Of a stretch of 64,000 nucleotides of DNA, positions 55,614 to 64,000 are shown one piece after another. Both the position numbers and the translations under genes were made by a program. Origin of the DNA: Thinopyrum elongatum (taxonomy: Eukaryota > Streptophyta > Magnoliopsida > Poales > Poaceae); assembly GCA_011799875.1 (NCBI GenBank), contig CM022301.1, positions 210,821,888 through 210,885,887 on the forward strand. Direction: 5' to 3'. How positions within the stretch are numbered: position 1 is the first letter of the stretch; each line of letters begins with the position of its first letter. The notes below the pieces were generated by a model. It was not told the origin of the DNA. It worked only from the letters and a program-made list of their open reading frames with translations, and did no database searches.

Positions 55614-58026
55614 ATGGCGTATCCTCAAACACCCCCCTCCACAGTCCCTCCACCTGGCCCCCTCCCCCCCTCGAACCCTAGCTCGCCGCGGCTGCCGCCA
55701 ACCCCTGCCGGTTTGCCCGTTCAGGTTACCCAACGATTCCCATACCATCGCCCCACTCCCCTGAGTTTTTAGATGAAGCCTGCGGTGTCCCTCCCCACCA
55801 GATCCACATCCATTGCTCTAGAATGTCGCAGCCTAAGCTCGACCACGTATCCGGGGGAGCCCGACAAGCGTTCGGCCAAGAAGAGGTTTATCATGGCCTC
55901 TCCGGCGGACGTCGGCAAGGTGGCCACCGTTCGCCTTGACCTGTCGATCCCGGAGCAACACGTCACCGCGAAAGCCGGCAAAGACGTTGACTACGTTGCC
56001 ATGCTGAAGGCTTCATGTCAGCGGGCTAGCGTATTACTGTATCTCGGGAAAGCTGGCTACGACATCAAGCTCGTCGACAGCGACGGCTTCACGCGGGCCA
56101 TGTCACAGGTTAAGTGGTCCATCCCCAACCCCTCTAGTTCAACCGCCATCAATCTCTTCGATGGCCCTGCTGCTGATCTCCTCCGCCAAGCGGTCAAGGA
56201 TTTGCGATCCTTGTACGCCATCGAGCCCATTTTTTCATTTCTGAAGGACACGTTCTACGGCGGCGGCTTGGGATCCTCAATTGCCAAGTCAGATCTCATC
56301 GACCACGACCACGACCACGAGGAGGGCACCCACAAAGGTTCTTCCAAGGTGAAACAACCCATCTGTGACATCAGAGAGCTCACCATGGGTCTGTGCTCTT
56401 CCAACTGGAAGGATCCCGTCCATGACATGTGAGGCAACATCCTATCAGCAAATCTTTCCTTTTCTAGCTTGCTAACCCGTACCCTTTGTTGTAGTAGCAT
56501 TTGTCGTGCGGTGCTTTAACTGTGCCGTGTTTAATTATTTCAGTTATGCAAAAATGTATTGTTCAATAGGGCTATGTGATGTTTAAGTATGAATTGTCCA
56601 CTTCAGTTTCACGAAAGGCTATATTTGGTTGTTTATAGTGAGCAGTTATCGAGCAGATGCCTTGTTTATATGTATTTGGTTCTTAGGTTGGTTGTAGTGA
56701 GCATTTGTCCAGTTATCAAGCAGATGCCTTGTTTATCTATATTTGGTTCTTAGGTTGGTTGAAGTGAGCATTTGTCCAGTTTTCAAGCAGATGCCTTGTT
56801 TATCTGTATTTGCTTGTTAGGTTGGTTGCAGTGAGCATTTGTCTAGTTTTCAAGCATATGCCCTATTTATCTGTATTTTCTTGTTAGGTTGGTTGCAGTG
56901 AGACTCTGTCCAGTTTTCAATGGCTATATTTGGTTGTTATACTGATCATTTATGCCTTGTTTATTTCAGTCATTCACAATGTGATGTTCATTATGTGCAA
57001 GTCGGAACTATGCCGCTCGACTGCATCAATAGCAGGTTGAATGGCTATATTTGGTTCCAGTTATGCCTGGTGTAGTTAACACATGCCCTTTATTTCAGTT
57101 TTACACATTTATCCAGTGTGATGTTTAAGCATTACCTACGTTCTATTCATTTTCAACAATACTAGTTTGAATTGCAATATTTGATGGATGTTAAGCCTGT
57201 TTTCGGTAACATTACCTTCCATTTTATATCTTCTTTAACAGCATGCTGAAACCAACACATTCAAGCTATCATTTGGAGATGATGTTGTTTACCTTTGCTA
57301 TATTTGTTTGATGTTAAGGTTGTTGTACTTATCATGCCTTTCCACTACTTATGCAGGACAACAACGGGAGTGGCCACCATTTTTCGGCGAGGTTAGTTTC
57401 ATCCCTCGGCTTGTACTCCCCCCGTCGTTCCATAATGTAGTGCATATAGATGCAGGCCTGGATACTTGTTAGCTTCTAATATTGACTTGTTGCTTGTAGG
57501 TACATATGCCCTTGGCAAGGATCCATGCATCGACCCTTTTTGCGTATGGGGCAATGAGATATTCATGAACAAGCATCAAGTGAGGAAACTGATAAGGATT
57601 ATTAGCAAAAAGATATGAATGGTGGCAAGCAAATTATTTGTTTATGCTCTATCCAACACAACGGTGAGCTGTAGGATGGTAACTACAAACTCTGCAGCCT
57701 TCTCTTTTTACTGCCCATAATGAGTTGTTGGACAACAATGTCTGAATCTTTTTCGTTCGCAGTGGTTCCCAAAGCAGTTCACTCAAGATTACCTTGCAAA
57801 GTACATGATTGGTGGACATGCAATGAAGTTTAAAGTATTTCATCCAGACTACAATGAGCATCGAGAAGTCCTAATGAAGACAATGAAGGATGGACGGGCA
57901 GCCATCACAAGGGGTTGGCCTAGAGTCGTGCGCGCATTACGCATGGAGGAGGGCACAATATGGGCATTCCGCTTCACCTTCTCTAGCAACCAGAATGTCT
58001 TTCGCCTCTCTCTTTACAGTCTTTAG
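55614..58026 (+). pseudogene. CACTA-2 gene 3, four-exon gene with a B3-like C-terminus, two stops
   Basis: Exons inferred from GT..AG borders: 55614-56428, 57357-57391, 57500-57663 and 57763-58026, 1278 bases or 426 codons in one continuous phase. The N-terminus is Pro-rich (MAYPQTPPSTVPPPGPLPPS). After a TAG at 55770-55772 the same frame has VGKVATVRLDLSIPEQHV, which I do not recognise, and an acidic His stretch (DHDHDHEEG). A second stop, TGA, is at 57616-57618. The last two exons encode KLFVYALSNTT, WFPKQFTQDYLAKYM, KFKVFHPDYN and ITRGWPRVVRALRMEEGTIW, AFRFTF, FRLSLYSL, compatible with a plant B3 DNA-binding domain. Two stops make it a pseudogene, but all six splice borders are intact. The B3 call is by eye. 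Confidence 0.55.
56630..56935 (+). repeat. ~64-bp tandem repeat in the first intron of gene 3
   Basis: Copies contain TTAGGTTGGTTG(T/A/C)AGTGAGCATTTGTCCAGTT and CAAGCAGATGCCTTGTTTAT, about five units with drift. The rest of the intron (56429-57356) is AT-rich without features. Confidence 0.65.
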
Positions 58027-58873
58027 TACAACTGTAGTTCATCATTCTTTACTTGGTGCTTCTGTAGTTCTTCAGTATATGTACCTGTGCATCGAATTAT
58101 GCATTCGTGGTTGAACCTATATTTGTAATAAACATGGTTGGATATGAAATAAGTGATTGCCTAATTTCAAATTCAAAACATGTGATTTTTAAATTAGGGA
58201 TTAATTAGGGATTACACTGCACACGGTTTGCAAAAGTGAAACGTCTGTGATAGACGTGGATATCAGACACGTATCTAGGATCCACTACATGTGCGATCAA
58301 TCTCTACTGCACACACGATCAGCCAAGAAAAAACGTGTGTGATTAACAACAGCATCGCACACAGTTCTTTCTTATTAAATGTTTGTGACAGTCACCTTAT
58401 CACACATGCTTCACAATTATGGACTGTTTGTGATGTTGTGCGCATCGCAAACGTTCGGTCATAGAAGAACACATGCGATAGGTCGATCATCCGATGCGGG
58501 TACGACGGATGAATCGTGTGGGATGTATTCAAGCTTCGCATACAGTTTTATAGCGACAATTGTGTGCGCTCTTACATTGAATTGCACACAGTCGAGGAAA
58601 GTAAATGTGTGTGATTGTCTACTTCTATAATCATGAACTATTTGTGATGGGTCGCGCATCGTAAATGTAGCACCACAGAATACCGATTGCGATGGCAATG
58701 CGAGCACAAACGAGTAGGGAGTACTGTATATGCATCAAGGCTCCCTATCCTCGACGGTTTCTGGGTCGTGTGGGAAGGACCCCCCTATCGCAGTCACTCA
58801 CTTGGCGACGGTTCAGAACGCCGTCGCGGAAAGGGGTTAAAAACCGTTTGTATAGCACCTTGCTATACCAGTG
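58027..58873 (+). repeat. CACTA-2 3' region and right subterminal array
   Basis: After the gene 3 stop, about 170 bases of 3' flank are followed from 58220 by ACACGGTTTG, CGTGTGTGAT, ATCGCACACAGTT and GTGTGCGC(A/T)C motifs in both orientations, mirroring the left end. GGCGACGGTTCAGAACGCCG and AACCGTTTGTATAGCACC lead into the terminus CCAGTG at 58873. No gene is called; short frames are coincidental. Confidence 0.65.
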
Positions 58874-59836
58874 ACTGCTTGAAACTGCCGGTGACTTAGC
58901 GTGCCAGCTATAGCTCTGACTCGGCAATGGTGTCGAGTGTACACGATGCCGACTATAAGAGTAGTTAGCCTATTGAGCAATTACCAACTGCAATAGCTCA
59001 ATGGCAATTCGGGTCTCAACTGCAACTGGCGACTCACCGGTGATGGTAATCGCAGTAAGCCGGGTTGCTGCTGCCACCATGTTATCCACCGGGTTGGAGA
59101 AGTGACCCGGTGGTGTTGAAAGTGAGGTGGCGGCGTCCGATCGGGGGCGGGTTAGGTCCTGGCTCTTCCCTCCAGACCGGCTCTGGCTGGTGAGGCTGGG
59201 CAACTCTATTCCCAGCTGCGTCCATGGTTAATTGGGGTATAACTGGTGCTCCTAGCGTACTTGGGCCTGCTCCTGGCATGTTGAACAACCGTGCGAGCTC
59301 ATAACTTGGAGGCAGATAGCTCTGGTACCTCCACTAATGGACTGTGTTAGATGCGTGCAGCTCAAGGTTCAACTGCCAAGCCTGCATTTTCAGGCTTTCT
59401 GTCTCTGCATGAATCTTGGCTTGTAACTCGGTCGTCCGAGCGCTCTCAGCGTTGAAATCCTCCTGGGCCTTGGTCATCTGCTCGTGAATCTTTGCAATCT
59501 CCGCATTGAGCTCTACCAGATTTTCTGTAGTGACCTCGGTTGCCAGCAAGGTTGTCAAGGTGTTCATCAACTCAGATAGAACCTGAGCCGGACCCTGATG
59601 GATCTGTTGTCGTTGTCGTCCCGGCCGTCGTAGTGTTGAGAGCCGGTCATCCCCACCATGAAGATGGCAGCTCGGCTCAGTGGCTTGTAGGGGTCTGGAA
59701 TAATATCGCCATCGGAACAGCCCCCAAGCTCGCCGTCTTGAAGTTGGTAGATCGACTCCATCTCTCCGGTCGAGGACTCATCACCTGAGTAGACGAGAGT
59801 CTCTCCTCTAGATGCGGAAGTCTCCGGGAGTTCCAC
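58874..59836 (-). pseudogene. gag of RLG-C, N-terminal part
   Basis: Read leftward. 59836 starts MELPETSASRGETLVYSGDE and KPLSRAAIFMVGM, then after a frameshift MMNTLTTLLATEVTTENLVE and a coiled coil (EIAKIHEQMTKAQEDFNAES). It continues with MFNMPGAGPSTLGAPVIPQL and HQPEPVWREEPGPNPPPIGR, and then stop-ridden sequence reaches the CACTA-2 junction. The frame continues as ERRRNPPQ at 39149. This confirms that CACTA-2 split a gag gene. Confidence 0.65.
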
Positions 59837-60162
59837 ACCCTACGTGAGACCGACAAAGACATGCTTCCGGCCGGCTTGGATCCGGGCGGGTTGCACGCGC
59901 CGAGCCGGCTCGACGAGGTCGGTGCAGATGTCCGGCTTAGGCTCAGATCCGCCGACCTTGCCGATGAAGACATGGATTCCGCCGAAGGGGACCCGGTACC
60001 CGTACACGATTAACTCAGCCTCGGGGCCCCAGCCAGCATTGTCGATGTAGATTGCCGCGGCGACTCTTGGTCATCCTACCAACGGCGTATCCCTCGATCC
60101 CTGGGAAAGAGACCTTCAAGAACTCGAAACCACCGTGCGCTGGCCCCACGGTGAGCGCCAAC
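59837..60162 (-). other. RLG-C 5' leader with primer-binding site
   Basis: On the minus strand TGGCGCTCACCGTGGGGC (60160-60143) lies two bases inside the 5' LTR and is the presumed primer site; similar sites are attributed to tRNA-Arg in other Tat elements, but this is not checked. The leader has a degraded frame (FLKVSFPGIEGYAVGRMTKS) of unknown role. Confidence 0.6.
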
Positions 60163-60710
60163 TGTCGTGGTTTTGTCACGGCAGATGTCCTAGTGTGAGG
60201 ACTTAGTCGTGAGGCCATCACAAATGGTGATTAGCTTGTCGGGGTTGAACGGGTCGAAGGACACAAGTTTACCTAGGTTCGGCCCCTCACGGTTGAGGTA
60301 AAAGCCTACTCCTGCTTTTCTACTTATTGCTTGAGTATTGATTACAAGGGAGCAGATTTGCTTGACCTAGTTCTTGATTGATTGTCACCTGATCTATTTG
60401 TGCCGGGGACTCACCTTTATATACAGGTCGAGGCCTCCGGCTTACAAGAGTCCGGGTCGTGTTATGACCCATGACCAATCCTAACTCTAAGTTGCCTTGC
60501 CTTCCATGGCAAGCACCGCACGGTGGCTTACACCTCTGGGCCGCCCGCCGCCTTCTGGTTTCGGGCCCTAAGCCGGCCCATCTCTTGAGCAGCCCTTCTA
60601 GTCTTGCGTCTTGTTCGTTTTGGCCCATCTAAAGCCTAATTCCAAGTGTCGCCAGCAACTTGACCCGGCCTTTACAGGGCGGGTTACATCGTGGGGTTAT
60701 ATCCCCAACA
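60163..60710 (-). mobile_element. RLG-C 5' LTR
   Basis: 548 bases, TGTCGTGG to CCCAACA in plus orientation. It carries a minus-strand TATA near 60414-60428. It is followed by the TSD GAAAG (60711-60715). Confidence 0.92.
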
Positions 60711-60881
60711 GAAAGCCCTTACAACTTCTTACGAGATGGAAGCTGGGGAGAGGGCCACATTCTACTCGACTACGTTCGTGAAGAGATCATGGTCTACTAC
60801 AGGCCTGCTGGCAGCGACGATGGTTCACTTACTCTGGATTATGACCCTGACTCCGCCCGCCAAAAATTCCTAGTTAGCTAG
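60711..60881 (+). pseudogene. B3-like domain gene in CACTA-3, 3' part
   Basis: Continues the exon broken at 11596. After GAAAG it encodes ALTTSYEMEAGERATFY. A one-base frameshift near 60757 then gives LDYVREEIMVYYRPAGSDDG and LDYDPDSARQKFLVS, ending TAG at 60879-60881. The GW...GE...F arrangement across the junction is what supports B3 similarity. Two lesions are known: the 49-kb insertion and this frameshift. Confidence 0.5.
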
Positions 60882-61328
60882 TTGGCATGCATGGAAGATG
60901 TCATGTTATTATCACCTCTATTTGTTTGAACTTGTACATTCATGTGTGTTACTTTGCCTACTTTGTTGAACTATATCAATAAGTGCATTGTTGAACTTAA
61001 ATGCTGCTATTGGGTCTATTTATAGTTGACATATTTACTTTTCTTAAACTGGATTATGGTGTCATGTTGGTTGCGATTGCTACTGTACAACTTTTATTTT
61101 GAATTTGGAAATCAAATTACTGGCATCACGACAACATGGAATGTCACAACAGATGGATATTATTGCTGACATTGTCCACGTGGCATGCCATAACCATTAA
61201 AAATACTGCTGGCGTAGGTGCAACGCCATCACTAATTTTTAACAATGGCGCCATATTGGTGGTGTCGGGTGTCTACACCACCAAGGCTGTTTTTGGCACG
61301 CCCTAGCTAGGCTTTTTCTACACTAGTG
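60882..61328. repeat. CACTA-3 3' region and right terminus
   Basis: AT-rich 3' flank to about 61130, then GCTGGCGTAGGTGCAACGCCA, AATGGCGCC and GGTGTCGGGTGTCTACACCACC motifs. The terminal 28 bases include CTAGCTAGGCTTTTTCTAC and end CACTAGTG. No gene is seen. Confidence 0.6.
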
Positions 61329-62100
61329 AGCTAGCTCCAAGTGAATGACAAGCTCAGGAGTCTTTTCTCTCAGTGGGGAAGCAGAACTTGAGGAAGGTTG
61401 ATTTTATTGCGGTGTAGAAGATACTGGTTTGCGGGAAGTTTTCTTTTGTTACTTCTGTTTTTTGTTGAGCTTCTTGATCGATGTGCCCTTTAACAAGATC
61501 CTTGTAGCTAGTTACATGAGCTTGGTGGTCATCATAGATCTTGCGAATAATTGAATCTATATCCGAGTGAAAACCCAAACGCCTTTGATGAAGCATAGTT
61601 ATCGTACGATTAACATCCTTGTAAGAATTTTTGAGCTCATGAATGACAAATTTTGAAGAGGCACACTTCATTCGGCCATCAAGATCAAGTAGTTCCGCTG
61701 ATAAAGTGCTGATTTCAACAGCGTCATCTCTCATATCCTGGACCAGTGAAGCATAGCCTTAGTAGGAATGGGTAAAGATGCCACTTCTCCATCAAATCAA
61801 TTTTCCAAAAATTTATCAAGATGCTCCATGATAAAAGTATGATTGAAGTAGTGAGGAGTGCTGGATGCTTGAACAGGAGCAGTCTGCATAGGTACTTGCT
61901 CGGTTGGTGGCATCAAGGCCAGAGGCTGAGTCAGGGTAGGCACAAACTTGGTAGCCTTTTCCTTCGGAGCATCAGCCTGAGGTGTATTTTGATCGATTGA
62001 GGATGCCTTGATTTTTCTTTAGGGCAGGCTTAGGACTGCGTTCACCTGGCATGGCATATTGCACATGCGCCTCAATAACAAAATCCTTCAAATTGATAGC
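61329..62100 (-). mobile_element. RLG-F interior with coiled-coil ORF fragment
   Basis: On the minus strand a 126-residue frame (61734-61354) reads MRDDAVEISTLSAELLDLDG, SYKDVNRTITMLHQRRLGFH and ends FPTERKDS, mostly helical. Upstream (61740-62050) a frameshifted continuation includes PVQASSTPHYFNHTFIMEHL. I cannot name it; it resembles the coiled-coil part of extra ORFs in grass gypsy elements. It lies just outside CACTA-3 and directly before an LTR, so it is taken as element interior. Confidence 0.4.
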
Positions 62101-62921
62101 TGTCAGAGTTCGTACCCAGACCCGTCTGCCTGCGGCCCAGTGCGCGGCATCATCAAAGGCCCAGTATGGCCCAACTCCAAGGCTTCACGAGCAAGACCCT
62201 CGCGAGGGCCCCCCACCTCACGAGGCGAACGACATCAAGGCCTCCCGAGGAACGGCCTCCCAAGGCTGCCTCCCGAGGAGCGGACATCTCTAGGTAGGCA
62301 CCCCACCTCGCGAGGCGCGCGGTGATGTGAGCCATGACGACCAAGGCCAGTAGGGTGCCAACGGGCGCAGTCCAGGACAGTTTCCTCTTTGGTGCTAAGG
62401 AGGCAAGGACGTACGCGGGTTCCCGAGGAATCCCCCAAAGGTTTCCATTCCAGTGCAACAAGACCAAGACCACGGGCTCGGCAGGACGGAGGTCATCACC
62501 GAGCCCACCGCTGCGTCACAACCAGAGGCTTTGCAGACGAAGACCACCTTTAGTGAGGATAGGGTGTACTCCTGTCCCCCTTCAAATTGGTCGATGTGGT
62601 ATCCCTTCCAGCCTAAGCTATGAGAGAAGAGGACCAAGGCCACTATAAATATATATATAGACTAATCTCCACCGTAGATAGGGACCGAATCCTTCCGCCA
62701 TTAAGCTCTCCCGAGGCAGCTCAGACTTGTACTAGTTCATACTCATCCTCCTCGCGAGGTAATCCACCACAAAGCAGGAGTAGGATTTTACATCGCAAGG
62801 TGGCCCGAACCTGGGTAAATCACCATGTCCACTTCTTCTCCCAACTCGTTCAAGCTCAACAGAGCCAAGCCGTGAGGCGGTGAGCAGTGAGCTGTAGCTA
62901 GGCAGGATGCTTCGCTGTCGA
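62101..62921 (+). mobile_element. RLG-F LTR
   Basis: Starts TGTCAGAGTTCGTACCCAG. It is GC-rich with many CTCGCGAGG and CTCCCGAGG palindromes and has a TATA box (CTATAAATATATATATAG, 62643-62660). It ends near 62921, where a second copy of the LTR start begins. The CA terminus is not clear. Confidence 0.55.
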
Positions 62922-63292
62922 TGTTCTGGGAACCAGGGTACCCAGATTTGCCTGCCTGCGGCCCATGGCGTGGCTCCATCGACGGCCTGGTACGGCCCAT
63001 CTGCAGCACCTTCAAGACAAGACCCTCGCGAGGGGCCAAGCCTCGCGAGGCGGGCGACACCAAGACCTCTAGAGGGAGCGGCCTCCCCAGGCTGGCTCAC
63101 AAGGAGCGAAGATTTCTATGCAGGTACCCACCTCATGAGATGGAGGTGATGCAAGCCATGACGACCAAGGCCAGGCGGGCGCCAGTAGGTGCAGAGGAGC
63201 AAGTTTCCTCTTTGGTGCTAAGGAGGCAAGCGCAGGCGCGGGGTCCCCAGGAATCAGCCAAAGGTTTCAATTCCCGTGCAACAAGACCAAGA
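62922..63292 (+). repeat. Second, partial copy of the RLG-F LTR start
   Basis: From TGTTCTGGGAACCAGGGTAC this follows 62101-62480 (GCCTGCCTGCGGCCCA, AGACAAGACCCTCGCGAGG, TTTCCTCTTTGGTGCTAAGG) with many substitutions, and ends near 63292. The two copies are head to tail without an interior. Confidence 0.6.
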
Positions 63293-63381
63293 CTGCCAAG
63301 GCAACCAAAGAGCTTCAGCTGGCGTGAGCCATATGCAGCGAGCGCCACCCGGCACCACTCAGTGCAGCTGCCGCCCCTGAC

Positions 63382-63672
63382 ATGGGTGACGAGCTGCGCG
63401 TCTGCGTCAACATCCCCGGCCTCAACAGGGCCGCTTCTCAGGAGCTCTGCTGGCCGACCCGCGTCGGCCGGAGTGGGGGTTGTCCCGGCAGCTATGTCTG
63501 CATGTCGTTCAGCCTGCTGAACATGGCCACCACGCACCAGCGCTACATGCAGGGTATCCTGGCGGCTCATGAGTCCCGGCGCCAGGCAGTCCTGGCAGAG
63601 GAGGTGCCGGACCCTCGCGAGTTTCTCGGGCCTCCAGAGCCTCCCGAGACCCAGGAGCCGGTCGACCCGTGA
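63382..63672 (+). CDS. Short retroelement ORF, unknown product
   Basis: A 96-residue frame from ATG 63382 (MGDELRVCVNIPGLNRAASQ) contains MATTHQRYMQGILAAHESRR and a Pro/Glu-rich end (EFLGPPEPPETQEPVDP). It is GC-rich at third positions. No domain is recognised; the setting next to an LTR suggests retroelement interior. The full product may be longer and broken. Confidence 0.35.
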   Translation: MGDELRVCVNIPGLNRAASQELCWPTRVGRSGGCPGSYVCMSFSLLNMATTHQRYMQGILAAHESRRQAVLAEEVPDPREFLGPPEPPETQEPVDP

Positions 63673-64000
63673 GGAACGACCTCTGCAGCGCGCATCTTCA
63701 GCTACCCCAACACTTCTGCAACGACGGTGCCAGGTGACTTTTTGGTTTATTCAGTTGAGGGCGCCCCTCGTGCTGCATCATCCTCGAGCTGTTAGGGCCA
63801 ACCCCTGCAGCTGCACCATTTTGATTCATGTACTCCGGACCAGCTATGCATGTTCGAGTTATCATGGTTATTTACATTACCCCCGCTGTCTCGTTATGTA
63901 TGGAGTTGCCCCTCGTGGCCTCTGCATGTTACTAACCCGCCTCTTGTTCATCCCGCAACGGGGGCTACTTGCACGGCGCATGTGCTCGGGTCCATCCCTG
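63673..64000 (+). other. Unassigned retroelement-like sequence
   Basis: No gene, repeat or terminus is visible. The base composition matches the preceding segment, so it probably continues RLG-F or an element inside it. Confidence 0.35.

Larger units (their letters stand above)
39150..58873 (+). mobile_element. CACTA-2, inserted in RLG-C gag, carrying three gene modules
   Basis: The left terminus is CACTACTACAGGGTGCTGCT and the right terminus, reversed, is CACTGGTATAGCAAGGTGCT, with shared GGTGCT and spacing. The TSD ACT is at 39147-39149 and 58874-58876, and RLG-C gag continues in register across it. Subterminal arrays of (G)TGTG(T/C)GAT units lie at both ends. The element holds RLX-E, two intron-less gene modules, a 503-bp tandem array, a 5S-like relic and a spliced B3-like gene, all on the plus strand. 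Without RLX-E it is about 12.4 kb. No transposase is recognised. Confidence 0.8.
11597..60710 (-). mobile_element. RLG-C, Tat-type Ty3/gypsy element with nested insertions
   Basis: Matching LTRs lie at 11597-12145 and 60163-60710, flanked by the perfect TSD GAAAG (11592-11596 and 60711-60715). The coding strand is minus: PBS next to the right LTR, then gag, protease, reverse transcriptase, two RNase H regions and integrase leftward to 33876, then a plus-strand antisense gene and the 3' LTR. A second RNase H and an antisense extra gene before the 3' LTR are known traits of Tat-lineage elements. Removing CACTA-1 and CACTA-2 with their TSDs leaves about 12.9 kb. By eye the two LTRs differ at roughly 40 of 548 positions, so this is not a recent insertion. 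Confidence 0.9.
8421..61328. mobile_element. CACTA-3, split by RLG-C; left end missing
   Basis: The right terminus at 61328 reads CACTAGTGTAGAAAAAGCCT on the reverse strand. Its interior on that side (60711-61328) joins in sequence to 8421-11596 once RLG-C and one TSD copy are removed, because a B3-like exon runs across the junction. About 3.8 kb of the element is visible, holding three degraded genes (GRF-like, AP2, B3-like). Both sides share GGC(A/G)CGCC and TGGCGT motifs near the ends. The left terminus lies beyond RLG-A, outside the window. No TNP2-type transposase is visible. Confidence 0.55.

Noticed and set aside
61354..61734. Host gene encoding a coiled-coil protein
   Set aside because: It ends beside a CACTA terminus and continues as frameshifted sequence up to an LTR, so retroelement origin is more likely.

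Overview
This window looks like intergenic DNA from a large grass genome, most likely a Triticeae species (wheat, goatgrass, barley or rye). That is inferred from three things: LTRs beginning TGATACGTC, several CACTA (En/Spm) transposons, and Ty3/gypsy elements of Athila and Tat type packed inside each other. I see no ordinary single-copy host gene. Nearly every base can be assigned to a mobile element, and most insertions can be undone because terminal sequences and target-site duplications (TSDs) are visible. Family names are my own labels (RLG-A to RLG-F, RLX-E, CACTA-1 to CACTA-4).

Layout. Bases 1-1040 are the end of CACTA-4, inserted in the 3' interior of gypsy element RLG-A (+ strand). 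The RLG-A 3' LTR (1354-8420) is split by a defective reverse-strand gypsy element, RLG-B (1859-7261). RLG-A in turn sits in CACTA-3, whose other end is at 61328. CACTA-3 carries broken transcription-factor-like genes: a GRF-type zinc finger, an AP2 domain and a B3-like domain. The B3-like exon is split by RLG-C (11597-60710, TSD GAAAG), a Tat-type gypsy element on the minus strand. Without its own nested insertions RLG-C would be about 12.9 kb.

RLG-C has degraded gag-pol on the minus strand and an intron-containing antisense gene on the plus strand, converging near 33.4-33.9 kb. CACTA-1 (15943-32413) interrupts the antisense gene. It holds an eight-exon Ptta/En-Spm (Transposase_24-like) gene, duplicated B3-like fragments and an Athila-like element, RLG-D (20075-29448, TSD GACCC). 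CACTA-2 (39150-58873, TSD ACT) interrupts gag. It holds three gene modules, a 503-bp tandem array, a 5S rRNA-like relic and a non-autonomous LTR element, RLX-E (40077-47372, TSD CTCAC). Past 61328 lies a fifth gypsy-type element, RLG-F, with a partly duplicated LTR.

The most unusual theme is that all three larger CACTA elements carry B3-like coding sequence. In CACTA-3 it lies beside AP2 and GRF-like genes, and in CACTA-2 it ends a gene whose four inferred exons splice in one continuous phase. None of the three shows a recognisable TNP2-type DDE transposase. Whether these genes are captured cargo or resident CACTA accessory genes is the main open question.
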